Shown here: positions 38,725 to 50,486 of the stretch, piece after piece
How positions within the stretch are numbered: position 1 is the first letter of the stretch
Layout of the letters: every line of letters starts with the position of its first letter
Source: Adineta ricciae
Lineage: Eukaryota > Rotifera > Eurotatoria > Adinetida > Adinetidae
Assembly: GCA_905250025.1 (NCBI GenBank)
Contig: CAJNOJ010000018.1
Coordinates: 434,001-498,000 of the forward strand
Length of the DNA stretch: 64,000 bases
Direction: 5' to 3'
The notes under the pieces: generated by a model
Database searches by the model: none
Told to the model about the DNA's origin: nothing
The model's input: only the letters and a program-made list of their open reading frames with translations
Translations under genes and position numbers: made by a program

Positions 38725-39775
38725 TTAATTCAGACGTGTGCAGTCTTTAGCAGCAGCAGCGAATGCTTGTAATGCTCTAAAATAGAATAAAAAATACAAG
38801 ATTTACAACTGTAATAAACCAGACTAACTAAAGGACAAGTGGGGAGAGGGGGAGAACATATGTCTGATAAATAAATGAAGAATTTTTACGACTTCACAAC
38901 TATACACGGAAGTAACCTGTATTACGAGTCTCCATGGTATTGTACATTGTTTGTAAATGGGAAGAAACCGAATGAGTCACTGGTTGACAACATTACGAAA
39001 GTTGCAAACAGTCATCTTGAAATTTTAAAACGTCACCAAACACAAAAAAAAACATGTCCTTTAAGGTCGTTACTTTCGAATAATAATACTACTAATCCCT
39101 ATATGCCATGGTGTTTATCTAGGTATTCACTGTTTTTTCAGTGATACATATCGATTTCATATGATAAGAATGATGATGTCTGTTATGCAATCGTTCCAAA
39201 GTACATAGATTACCGTGGTTTTTTCATCATGATCGCTGTTGCTTGTTTCATAAAGATTGCTCGGTTAGTTTTGAAAATGTCACAGAAGTTTTTCTCGTTT
39301 GCGTAACATTTGGTTAAAGTAGAGAAGTATTTCGATTCAAACGCATTGCAATTCAACGTTTTCCGTTGTTGAAAGATTCGAGCGAGAAAATTTTGAGTAC
39401 AATTTGCGATATCGATCATCATTTTGGTTCCCTATTATGAAAGCTTATTTGAACACATATTAGGAATCGAAAGAAATCTTACCGGTGGAGTAAATTGAAG
39501 AACAACATCTTTGGGAAATTGTCGACATAGTTCAAGGGCCCATGCGGTCACACTTTCGTCGTTACATTGATACCGTTCATGAAAGCATTGGTGAAATTCA
39601 CAAGCTGTTTCTAAGCTTTTCGATTTTTCATAACAACTTTGGATTTCTACGAAGAAAGAGATGATCTTTTTTGAATTTTATTTAGAGATCATTTACCTGC
39701 TCGGCTCATTTTAGCACCACATACACTCGTTGCAAGAAAAACACATGTTAGAAATAAACGGATCATTGCTGCCAT
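38725..39775 (-). CDS. Stanniocalcin-like secreted glycoprotein hormone (170 aa)
   Basis: Four exons: 39775-39697, 39646-39483, 39431-39214 and 38776-38725, summing to 171 codons. The N-terminus is a signal peptide (MIRLFLTCVFLATSVCGA). The mature part has ten cysteines with spacing close to stanniocalcin. A first group is C-x10-C-x4-C-x6-C. A later run is C-x16-C-x13-C-x7-C (ANCTQNF, LNCNAF, TKCYANEKNFC), against 15, 13 and 6 between the corresponding cysteines of vertebrate STC1 as I recall it. An N-glycosylation site (NCT) sits at the position where STC1 also has one nearby residue class. Stanniocalcins act in calcium/phosphate homeostasis and inhibit pappalysins. The function here is inferred from the family. 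Intron 3 is long (437 nt). Confidence 0.7.
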
Positions 39776-40519
39776 TTTCAACAAGCAAAATATTCAAATG
39801 AATGTGCTTTGGTTTATCTCGACCATCTTGTTTGATGCTTGAGTTGAATTACAACAAGAGAAAAAGAGAAGTTTTATCTTATGAGTATTACATAAGCCGT
39901 TGAATAGTCGAATAAATGAGATAAATACATGTGAAATCGAATATTTATACATAAATACAAAGTATTCGTGTTAAGAAACCTCGTGTTTCAATTGTTGATC
40001 ATGTGCTTATCATTCATAATTGAAACTCTAATGAATATTAATATTTGTTCGGAAAATATTCGTTGTCCATGGCAGACTAGAAGTTATTGCCTATCAAGTT
40101 GGCCAGTAATCGAGAGTCCATGATGTAAATATTTGATTTTTATTGAGCCTCTATACGCGACACTTGCTTCTCATGTGTCGCTTCTTCACGTCACGGATGA
40201 ATGATGTTTTATAATCATCGTGTGTGAGGGTGATATGCTCGTTCTGTATAAAAGCATCACACGCGCTGTTTGTAATTTATTCACCGTCGTAGGTTGTTTT
40301 TGTATGTAGTTTCGAGTGGACCTTCAGCATGTTTAGTCTGTTTTTCAAGTCGATGACTACTTGGAGTGATATTTTTTCTCGATATGGTTTTCAAACTCTC
40401 GATTTTTACAATTCGCAAACACTTATGTTTTTATCGAGAGCAAATAGTCATCGTGTAGTTTGATGTTTACTTTTTTCTTCAGAAGGTCATACACAAACAC
40501 GAAATATTAATAAACTACA
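39776..40519. other. Divergent upstream region with TATA box
   Basis: Lies between the stanniocalcin-like gene (-) and a small secreted peptide gene (+). A TATA box is at 40247-40254 and a 3' splice site (TTTCTTCAG) near 40481, 40 bp before the ATG, so the plus-strand gene probably has a 5'-UTR intron. Nothing else seen. Confidence 0.55.
40247..40254 (+). promoter_or_regulatory. TATA box for the 40520 peptide gene
   Basis: TATAAAAG, 266 bp before the start codon. The distance fits an untranslated first exon plus an intron ending TTTCTTCAG. Confidence 0.45.
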
Positions 40520-40702
40520 ATGCAAGGAAAAAGTTTGATTGGATCAGCGCTTTTCGCCATGATCGTTTTGGCAACGATCTGTGATGCTCGCTCGACTAAG
40601 AACAAAGCATTTTATTCAAAACGTTTAGACATGGAGGACAGTGAAGATTTTGATATATATTCAACAAGGATTGGATCGTATCGACCAATTTTTTTCAATT
40701 AG
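40520..40702 (+). CDS. Small secreted peptide precursor (60 aa)
   Basis: Signal peptide MQGKSLIGSALFAMIVLATICDA, then a short mature part with dibasic SKR, an acidic spacer (DMEDSEDFDIY) and the C-terminus TRIGSYRPIFFN. No cysteines after the signal. The layout (signal, basic site, acidic spacer, short aromatic peptide) is that of a neuropeptide precursor. The YRPI[FY] core matches the peptide in the 38156 gene 2 kb away, so the two may be relatives. No Gly-basic amidation site is present here. The call rests on architecture only. Confidence 0.55.
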   Translation: MQGKSLIGSALFAMIVLATICDARSTKNKAFYSKRLDMEDSEDFDIYSTRIGSYRPIFFN

Positions 40703-43700
40703 GTATATACAATTCATCGTAGTAGTTGGATAGGGACATGACTGAACGTATTCGTTTACCATACAGCTCTCTATGCCGCCGTAAAGCACCTTTATGGGTG
40801 AACGAGGAAGCTAATTTTTTCATGAATGATACTTTGGCGTATTCGTTGCTTGGATGATTTCACATCACTCGTAATGAGAGGAGTTGAATATCAGTCAAGA
40901 TAACATATGTGAATCTTCATCTGTCAGCATCGATTCATGTACATTTTGATGCTTGGTCTATAACAAAGATGATATCCATACGATTGATCAGACTAAATTT
41001 CTGAATATTATAGAAAAACTTTCGTTCATCTTCTATTCGTTGTTTACTATAGAGATTGAATAAGAATATTGTAACCGAAGACAGACATGTGTTTGAATAA
41101 ATAATCGTCCAAGGCATTCATATATAATTCGACAAAAAAAAACTATTTTTAAATTACGTACATTGAACATGGGTACTTCTCATCATTTATGAATAAACTA
41201 ATGATAGGATCTGTACATTGATGACTCCATATTTAATATTTTAGATCGCCATCAATCCAAAATTCTCTTCCAGAGATACCTGAACACAAATTTAGTTTGA
41301 TCTGTCCACCTGCCGACTGATATCAATCATTTCCTTCGAACGACTATACAAATTTTAAACAACTTATAATTCCTGAACTCAATCGTATCAGGTACAGTTC
41401 ACTGTTGATCAAATATTGCGACCTTTAACTAGATATGAATCTCATTCTTTATCTCGCACAAAACTTGAATAGGTGATGATCTGAACTATTCAATAAACTT
41501 TCGCTTGGACAGCTTTTCAAATAATAGAAAACGCATCTTCTAACGACTGATTTATTTGAACGAAGTCTTGATTTGATGACTATCGTCTCCATATACTGTT
41601 TAATATCAAAATGCTCACGTGTATAGCCAACTCGTTTGGTATTCTATTAAATATTTGAATATGAACTACCATACTCTATTCGCCTATTACCTTATGGTAA
41701 GTCATTCATATTTTGTACATATTCAATGATGATAGCAGTGAGTAGTTGAACGAAAGATGGTAGGATGTATTCTGATATGTCCGGGCGATGATGAGTGTTA
41801 TTTGATAATTATTTGATAATGACGAGAGAGGCTCCATTGAATGAGATTTTGTTGGAAATTATTCAATGATTATCTGATCGCGGCTAATCTGAGTAGAGAC
41901 AGCTAATTATAGCTGATTTTATGGACTATATGAATTTCCAATGACTTAATGTATTCATTAATAGGTCAATCGAGTATATTCCATTTGTATAAAAATCAGA
42001 TCTGGTAAAGAAAAAAATACTTGAATAAACAAGAAGACAAACTAGTCATCTATTGTCATGTCTCACATCTCAATAGCTAAAAGATATTCAAAATATACAG
42101 GAAAGATGATATTTGAATATGATAATTTTTATAAGCTTATTCATTCGTGACAGCATGTCTGACCTACCAATTCAATGATCATCATATATTCTGGCGTGAA
42201 ATATATTGGAACACGACTAGGAGTACTCTTTTCACATACCATCGCGTCTTGGAAGCTATGTTTGCGTTCTACATATGATGCTGTTTTACTAGCAGTATTT
42301 TAACAAATCAGAAACTATTTTGTTCACCACCTATACCATCAAGATTTCCTTTGATGTACCAGAAACATACGAACCTTGTAGTGAAATATGAATACAAAAG
42401 GTGGTTCAAATCGGTTTCGATATTATTCAATTTATCTCACTCTCGAAATAATAGAATTTCAATGTTTGATTGAATGACATATTTGAATACAATCATGATA
42501 ATATGGACTATTCAGTGATCACTTCATAGAAGATTTCCTTGGTCTCGCGGAATTCGTCAATAGCATCAAGAGCAATATCAAATCAGAAACATGGTCTTGT
42601 GTTCTATTCATTTATCACTTGACAAAACATTTTCTGGACTCCATGACAGATTTGGCGTTGTATCCAGTACAACAGTGGAATGGGATGGTTCTCTGAGTTA
42701 TTCATGTATCGTTTGGCATCGAATCTTTTTGAATGGAATGTATGAACATATGGATCAACTGGCGTATTCAAATACAATGATAGTTTAATTTGTTCAAGTT
42801 TCAAGTGATCATGAAGATCACATTATGTGCGGCAAAGATCAAGTCATCCATTTCGACAAATAGCCGAATATCGTAATGTGTCCTACTGTTCATCTATCGC
42901 TTCAATTTGAGTTAATGTGAAATGGGGAAGACGTTACCCGTGACTTGGTAAAATATAGGGATACATCATTCTATCAATTGTTTGATTGTGACTTTATACT
43001 ATAACGAAGTCATGCAGTGAATATCGAAACTTGATTTGCTGACGATTTTTGAATGATTTCTTGAAGTGTTTTATCCAAATATCCTGTTATAATGACTACT
43101 TCAACAAGGCTTGTGTCTACTTGCGCACTGTAGAATATATTCAAATGCATAATAGTGCTCAAGAAGTTTTGTTCGTTAGTAACTTGGCTTTCTGCATCCT
43201 ACGCAAATTCAAATATCAAATGCAACGTGAGATACAGTATTTGAACACTACAATCTCTTGTGATCTATCTGTTTTACGTGAAAAGCGCAGCCATGTTGAG
43301 GATTCATAATGGTGCATTTGTGTATTGTCACATATCTGAATAAAATATTGTTCGTACCAATTCATTTAACATCTGTCTGGCAAGTTCATCGATCCAGTAG
43401 TGATCTGATTTACTAATGAAGATAATATGTGAGCATTGAAATGGTATGGTGCATTCATCTATCAAGTGCTGATGAATCGCTGACCAATTACATGCTATTT
43501 ACTGTTTTGGAAATCATATTTCGAAATATCGAAATAAGCGATGATTTTGTTCAAAAGCTACTTGATACTTCGTGTTCTGTTTAACGAAACCAATGATCGT
43601 ATGATCAGATATAAGTGAACTACTAACCGTCTATCTGATTATTCATCAATAATGTGTTTACAAGTTTTTCTTACCCGATGACAACAAGATTCTTTGTGAC

Positions 43701-44679
43701 GTGTGACAACTGACCGAGACGTGGTAACCCAATCACTTATTCATCGATGAGTTTATCGTACATAGAATGTTTAACATGAGACCAGAGTCAGTTTTCAACT
43801 GAATAGTTGAACAAACAATTCTCCAATCCGTTTATCAAACAGTTGATTACTGAGACCAACGTTTGGAATTGATCTCATCGTAAAGTAGATAACATTAATG
43901 AATAGAACTATGATGAAATTCATTCAATTGCCGATGTTTCTTGTGTGATTTAAAGAACCAAGGGAAGAAAGTTTTTCCATTAAAAGTAATATTTGAATGA
44001 GACTGTCGTTTATCTTGATCATTTATCATAATACTCTGGTATATAAATCCAGCACTCGTCTAGGATATCCAACCAATATGAAATATTTGAATACTCACGT
44101 CGTCTGTCACAATCATCAATGATCTCAGACCCGATCTCTCAGATACACTAGAAGCGATCATACGATCGAAGGAAATAGTGGAATACAAACATTATCTTAC
44201 CTCTTCATGTATCACTTCATTAGTGGCATTTGACTGAAGAGAAAAAACTTCGTTCGTGATCACGAATAATAATAGAACATAGTTATCATACGATTTATTC
44301 AATGGCCTTTTGATTCGATATCATCTACAAAGGTACATAATCAGGTAATGAAAAAATTGTTGTATCTGAATGGAACAATGATCGAAGTCATTCTGAAATT
44401 GTTTGACAATAAGCCTTGTAGCGATATAAGAGAAGAATATGATAACACAAATGATCACTGAATGCATTTGTCTCATGATTTGTTCATTTATCATTTAGTT
44501 TCGAATATTGGTGATCAATCAAATCCAAATATTTATTCTTCATACTAATACATGGATGTGCAACGAAGCTTTCAACTGTTTATGTATTATTCGATTTCAG
44601 TCTTCTCAAAGCATACAAAGCCTCTCAGTTTATCTATAGAGTAGTTGAACAAAGCTATCGTACGGTTCGTTCATTTATA
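40703..44679. repeat. Gene-free region with degenerate tandem structure, period near 283 bp
   Basis: No gene supported over 4 kb. Two unrelated short motifs recur at spacings that are multiples of about 283. TTCATYTATC-like copies lie at 42607, 42889, 43454 and (TCATTTATC) 44018. TTTGAATA/GAATAC-like copies lie at 42480, 42764, 43330, 43892 and 44174, with weaker matches near 41650, 41926, 42194, 43046 and 43607. Motif 2 precedes motif 1 by 124-127 bp in most units. Overall similarity between units is low by eye, so this is an ancient array or chance in AT-rich DNA. Confidence 0.4.
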
Positions 44680-45100
44680 ATTATCTATTACCCATTGATA
44701 CTGAATCTTTTATAAGTGGTCATATAGACGAGTTATGTGGATGTAATCTGACATGAAGTGAGTTGTTTGTAGAGGTTCCATTTTCGACTATTTTCTTTTC
44801 TTTTCAGGAAACACCGTATCAACTAGAGATCGTCAAGAAAACAAACTTCTAGGACTTGCTTTTAATGTAGTTAGATTTTCATTTATCGCCGTTTTTTCTC
44901 ACCTTTTATTTTATTCGTACGTTTTTATCAATTGGCTTTTGATCGGTTAGGTGCGACTGTTGGTGATTTTCACCAGAACAAACAGAATAATATCTTTAAA
45001 ATAAAACAAAAACGCAATTCGTCGCTGAAAATCCAAACTAATCTAGTCGGATTCTGTCTATGTTTAACAATAGATCTACAATTCATCTGAAATACAGAGA
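44680..45100 (+). repeat. Dispersed repeat, copy A (pairs with 59660-60062)
   Basis: Diverged but alignable with 59660-60062. Shared blocks include TCAGGAAA, GTCAAGAAAAC versus TTCAAGAAAAC, the ATAAAATAAA-to-ACGC stretch, TGAAA(A)TCCAAACTAATCT and ATTCATC. The order and spacing of blocks are kept. No intact ORF in either copy. It follows directly on the degenerate 283-bp region. Confidence 0.7.
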
Positions 45101-48028
45101 ATGAGGGGAAAGAGTAAGTAAGTGTGAAACTTCATTATTGACATAAATCGAATCGTATGATACATTATCTTTCGTATGAGCGCTATAAGAAGTCGTGCAG
45201 ATTTCATTTTTCTAAAAATAATTATTGTATCTGAAGGTAGGAAAAACTCCTCCAAAAGGAAAAAACTATCGATTCTCTTATGAAACAAGATTTTGCCCTT
45301 ATTTACAAAAATAACGTCTTTCGCGATATCCTCGATCAAATCCCCAAGAATTAATGTAATATCAACTTTACTGTGAACTATTTTTAATCTTATTACTAAA
45401 TATCTGTAGGGTAGTTTTCTATTGTAAAATGATCATGATACACACATATACGTACTATCGATGCAAGACATGAATCGACAATGAACAGTGAAAACGACAC
45501 CTGATTTCTCATACAGTTGTTACACGTTAATTTTTTGGAAAATATGCTATAGTGTATTGTTTCGTAGTAATTTTCTTTTTTGTTCCGTGAAATCAATTAT
45601 TAAACGAATGAAGTTTCGTTCTTCTAACTGTGCAGAGAGTGGCGGCGCCAGAATTTTGACTTAGGGTGGGCTGAAACCACCCTTGGCGCCGCCACTATTC
45701 AAAAAGTTAACTAACAGATTTACTTTTCTTCGCAAAATGAAAAAAATTTCGAAAGATTATTTCTATTTTACAAAATGGAAACGTGAAATCGATCATGATA
45801 TGTATTTTACTTCTTTAACTGGAATATCTATAACTCTATTCGTTAAATTATTATATTGATATTTGCTCTGATTTGAATAAAAAGAACATGACTTACCTTT
45901 ATAATATCAAGATAATAATTATTATTTCGAAAAATAGAAATTTTATTGATAAAATGATCGAAATTGACGACAGATGATATCTTTACTTGATATAATAGTA
46001 GCTTTAGTCTTGGAACATGAATTATCTTCGATTCTTTATGCTTCAAATAGGTTTTTAAAAATCTTACTGGTTGATCTCAGTTCGGATTGAAAAATAATAG
46101 TTCGAATGTTAAACAAATGAATCATCATTATGTTTGAATATAAAGAATATTCCCCATTCTACTTACTTATTTTCGAAAAATGATCATTTGTTTATTTTAA
46201 ATACGATTACCGATGAGCTCACATTATTCTGGCTTTATTTCTTTTTTTATTTTTCTTGCTGGACTGCTCGATATCCAAGAACACTTAATTAATGAAGTTC
46301 TTGCATAGAAATTAATTATTAAAACAATGTTGAAAAAATTTTCTTCATGAAGTTTTTAAATTGATACAGCCATATTGTTTTACGAAATGTTTGAATTTGA
46401 TTTCGTTGTTGTTTTGGAAAATTAAAGTCGGAATAACTTCTTCAATGCATTCTGGTTGAAAATGCAGATCTATTTAGAATTTCTTTCGGAAAATTCGCAT
46501 TTCATGAATTTTATTTTTGTCCATTGAAAGTCAGTTGTTCTGTATACGGCAAAAGAATCATTTTATAAACTATATGGTTGATTGATTCATCGACGGTGCC
46601 AAGTTCTGGATCAAATGTCTATCAATATTTCAAAATACTCATTCTTAGCATCATCCAATGAGACTAAATATATATTTTTATTCATCAAAATCCCTAAAAG
46701 AGAGTCGAATTCCACAACAGATTAACTGTAAATACCCTTATAAATAATTGTACAATTTGAGGATCTAATGCGCATGAACTGTGTCCACATTTTTCAAAAT
46801 ATTTTATGGCAAATCAGCGATGAAAAGTCATACGCTACGTTTTATATTTTCATTCCGATACACGATACAAGAAAAGAAATAACAAGACATATTGCACCGT
46901 GGAAGTAACGCTGTTGATGTTGATCTTAGAGAGTGAAAACGTCGAATGACTGTATACATGAACTGCTTCGCTATTTATAGTCCAACAGAAGAATGGTTCA
47001 TATCGATTTATCTTTTGTTTAGTTTACACTACTTTCCATCAATCCTTGTGATCATCGACAATGACTATATCTAACTCTTCACTCGTGAAGTGTTTCCTTA
47101 TCGGCATCTTTTTGTCTTCTATGATGTGCATTTACTAATATTCTGTTTTCATCACTTAAAATAGATATTATTGTACATGTTCATTTTCTTTTCATCTATG
47201 ATGACTCACTCAGACATGATACGGTCGGATATAGTGATAGATATAACATATTAGCCATTAGAAAAAAATCTTATTATTCACAATAATAGGTGGCCTTGAA
47301 GAGCGGTAAAACATCAGAAAATTTATTTATTGTATTACAGTCAGGCATATATAAAGAAGTTCGAACAAGAGTAATTAGTCCGTTTTGTAGACGTACGGTT
47401 TCGATCATATTTTTTCTCTATGGATTGATTAAGGACGCTACTGCTATAGTGGAAGTGTAGAAATTGACGAAGAACATAATTTTTTTCGAAATTCCAAACG
47501 ATTATAGGTTTTTAATTTGCAACTTAACCCTCAAACGATGTTTTGTGAAGTTTTGAGTATTTTCGAAAAAATTTTTTTTTTCCTTTAACCTTTGACTCTG
47601 ACAGTCACAGACAGACAGACAGGCATACAAACTATTTTTTTCATATGACTCTCATTTCAGTCAAGGGAATAAGCAGGTTTTCAATATCACCCGTTAAAAA
47701 CTAAAGAGCGCTCAAGCTAGATGCATGTTTTATGCAGACAATAGTCTACCGATTACATACAGTGAATTTCATCATCTCACAGTACTTTCAGATGAAGTAA
47801 ACATACTGCCGAAGAATAGAAAGCAGAGTTCAGTTACTCACATCCGGCTATCCTTATTTTCTACATACACTTTTATCATTCACTAAGGCTGATTATATTC
47901 CACATAAATGTTATTCGCGAAGCACGAACTTCTCAAAATAGTTTATCAGGCTAAATCTGCTGATCTCCATCGTTGGTATTCTTTATTTCAATTCCAACTC
48001 TCACAAACTCCATTTTGTTTTTCTTAAT
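45101..48028. other. Gene-free AT-rich interval
   Basis: Nearly 3 kb with no supported gene. It contains a 59-bp inverted-repeat hairpin at 45638-45696 and a short GACA run near 47608-47620. The remaining sequence looks like decayed repeats. Confidence 0.55.
45638..45696. mobile_element. 59-bp foldback with hAT-like ends (MITE remnant)
   Basis: The ends AGTGGCGGCGCC and GGCGCCGCCACT are perfect inverted repeats, and a second inner pair (AGGGTGG/CCACCCT) follows, so nearly all of the 59 bp folds back. The outer AGTGGCG matches the ends of the hAT element at 48037. No target-site duplication is visible, so it may be a deletion remnant. Confidence 0.6.
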
Positions 48029-48036
48029 AGTTTAAC
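48029..48036. repeat. hAT target-site duplication, left
   Basis: AGTTTAAC immediately before the left terminal inverted repeat. The identical 8 bp occurs at 49168-49175. Confidence 0.9.
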
Positions 48037-49167
48037 TAGTGGCGTAACCAGGGACGGGCTAGCCCGGGCACCGAAAAAAGTCAAGTAATAATTGATATTG
48101 AAGCGTTAATCTTTTTCGTATGTTCAATAATTCTTAAAAACAGTTTATGAATAATATTTACAGTATAATCTAGCTAAATATGTCAATTTTGACACATCCT
48201 CATATTTTGATTAATGTTATAATTACTCAGACTAATGAACATAGCCATGAAGTGGAACTTTCTAAGATACATGATAACATTATCAATTTCTCCTGTAAAT
48301 ATAAACTTGATTTATATTTATATACTGAATTGAAAAAAAGCGAGACTGGAAAAATTTCTATTACGATAATTAAGAGTCTGATTATATTTTATCCAGCAAC
48401 GCGAAGAAACTAATAATAGAATTAAATTTAATCTATCAGTTTTCTATTTAATAATCGACTGAATTCTACTTGCGATGAATAGTCGCTTTTGCAGAAGAAA
48501 TAATGAAAATCTTCATTGTATTTCATTATTATCACCTAATAGCTCGACATTTTTAGAAATATAAGAAATGGAAACTTCATGAACAAAATTAAAAAGTGAA
48601 ATTTATCTTTAAATACTGAACCACAAGTAGTGAATCGAGAACAACCTTGTAATCATCAAAATTCACAGACGTGATTAATTTGTACCGTGAAATATTTCCA
48701 GTACAACATGCATTTCTAATTATTATATTACTTCTTATTAAAGGTATGACAGTTCTAACAGTGTCTACTACAACCGAACGAACTTTCAGGAGAATTAAGG
48801 TACTCCGAAGTGTTTTGGATAGTAGCATGCGGGACAGGAGGCTCAAAGTTACTGATTTATCAGTATTTGCATCTGAAAAAGATGTTTGTGTCAATTAGGA
48901 AAAAGATTATTGATATTTTTTCTATATAACATAGAAACAGTTGAATAATGCAGAAATAGGCACTGTTGAGTTTTTCTCTTTCTTGTTTTTGCTAGGCCCT
49001 ATTTAAAAGAATAGTAAAATATATTGTTTTGAATCTGTCTTAATTGCAGGGGGACAGAGAATGGAAGATTTCAGTGAGCCATAGAATATATTTTTACTAT
49101 TGTCAGGGAGTTTCTAGAATGTGCAGGGCGACGCCCGGGCATCCACATTTTTCTGGTTACGCCACTA
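48037..49167 (+). mobile_element. hAT-superfamily DNA transposon, full-length but decayed (1131 bp)
   Basis: Terminal inverted repeats TAGTGGCGTAACCAG (left) and CTGGTTACGCCACTA (right) match perfectly over 15 bp, and related GGGC/GCCCGGGC sequence lies just inside both ends. Flanking 8-bp direct repeats AGTTTAAC are identical, the size typical of hAT insertion. The interior keeps a C-terminal transposase fragment (48671-48898) and an upstream open fragment (about 48180-48413), but no complete transposase, so the copy is non-autonomous. Confidence 0.92.
48671..48898 (+). pseudogene. hAT transposase C-terminal (dimerisation domain) fragment
   Basis: The frame contains VSTTTERTFRRIKVLRSVLD followed by MRDRRLKVTDLSVFASE, the pattern of the hAT C-terminal dimerisation region (S-x-x-x-ER-x-F-(S/R)-x-(I/L)-K ... 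LRS-x-M-x-x-x-RL). It is preceded by unrelated Leu/Ile-rich sequence and lacks the DDE/D catalytic region, so it is a decayed remnant. Confidence 0.8.
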
Positions 49168-49175
49168 AGTTTAAC
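49168..49175. repeat. hAT target-site duplication, right
   Basis: AGTTTAAC immediately after the right terminal inverted repeat, identical to 48029-48036. Confidence 0.9.
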
Positions 49176-49734
49176 ACAGCTATAATCTCTACGAAGCTTG
49201 AACCGAATCATTAAAATATCAATTAGTACACAAATCAAACGCTCTCTATCATTTTTTTAAAATTTCCTATAGTTGATGTCACCGACGTGCTAAAAACATG
49301 TAAAATTAGCTGGGTGATATAATTTCAATATTGATCCACACAAACTCCAAGGGATTGTTCCAACTCCAACTCCACTTCAACAATTCAATAATCACATCGT
49401 ATCAACTTCGTGAGTGTTTGGACATGCACATCTCCTACAGAATGCTCGTGATCCCTGGATTATCTCTGGCATTGTGATATTGTCTTTTTTTTGCATTGAC
49501 ATTCAGCTGATCGTGCACTAGACTGGCGAAATAATGGTGTTGTTAAAAAAACGGATATTGAAGGTTCTGGCGAAGAGCGTTGGTAGTAATATGAACACAA
49601 CGGAGTGTCGTTCAGATGCTATAAGATGGTCTACGAAGGGTGATATTTGATATATTGCCTGCTTTAAATATTTGATGTAAGCTCCACGTTTTTGACAGAC
49701 TAAGATGACGTGTTCTACGAAAGAAACAGAATTT
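49176..49734. other. Gene-free interval between hAT element and module copy 1
   Basis: No gene or repeat recognised. Short open frames on the minus strand are not protein-like. Confidence 0.5.
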
Positions 49735-50121
49735 AATATGAAAATCAAATTTTGCATTTTTCTGAACGAAACGGTTTGTTTAATTGGACATCCCGATCCG
49801 ACTGAACGGTGCACGTCTCTTGGCACTTTAATACATGCTGCGTAGGCAGTGGACTCCGTCAACATGTCATTTGCCCTTTCTCACTCTATCTTATCCACGT
49901 GCTCCGCGACGACTTTTCACGTAAAGCATACCGAAAAATACGACGGAGCATTATGTGAGGAACTTTCGACATATATTTCAACATATGTATCCGGACATTC
50001 ATACAGACTGTTTTATCTGTTTGCAAAATCTACAACCGACTCGAATTATAAAGATAATCATATAACCGGCATTATCCACAGATGCCAACGCTCATACCTC
50101 CACAATATATTTGACACCTAA
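49735..50121 (+). pseudogene. Module ORF, copy 1 (frameshifted and stopped)
   Basis: Homologous to 61075-61467. The last 90 codons (49849-50121) are open and share HSILSTCSA, VKHTEKYDG, FYLFAKST and the terminal FDT-stop with copy 2. Upstream, a 1-nt difference in the run before CGAAACGG shifts the frame, and TAG replaces the TGT of GCTGCGTGTGCA, so the N-terminal part is dead. Roughly 70% identical residues over the aligned C-terminal part. No known domain recognised. Confidence 0.6.
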
Positions 50122-50486
50122 AAAGTACCGTTTGTAACATAAATGAGCACATCATCACTCATCCTTCGTCAAAGCCACATACTGCTCCCTTCTCTATGTC
50201 TGACTCGAAGAACACATTGAACCCCGAGTCTCGTACATATTTTCACCAAATATAGTTTCAATTTTCTCCATAAAACTACTATACCCCATATCATTCCTCG
50301 CGATATTTTATATGCAGTTGAGGGTTTTCATTGACCGATATAAACTCAAACAACAGTAAACACACCCTCATCTTGACACAAAAAGCATCATACGCACGGA
50401 AAGATCTTAAGAAATATATATTTTCCACTACAGACTTAATGCTTCTCGCATAAACACAGATGACCCGGCTAAGCACCTATCTACCT
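50122..50486. other. Spacer between module ORF and satellite, copy 1
   Basis: Noncoding spacer alignable with 61468-61838, including GTAACATAAATGAGC and CATATTTTCACCAAATA blocks. Part of the duplicated module. Confidence 0.6.
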
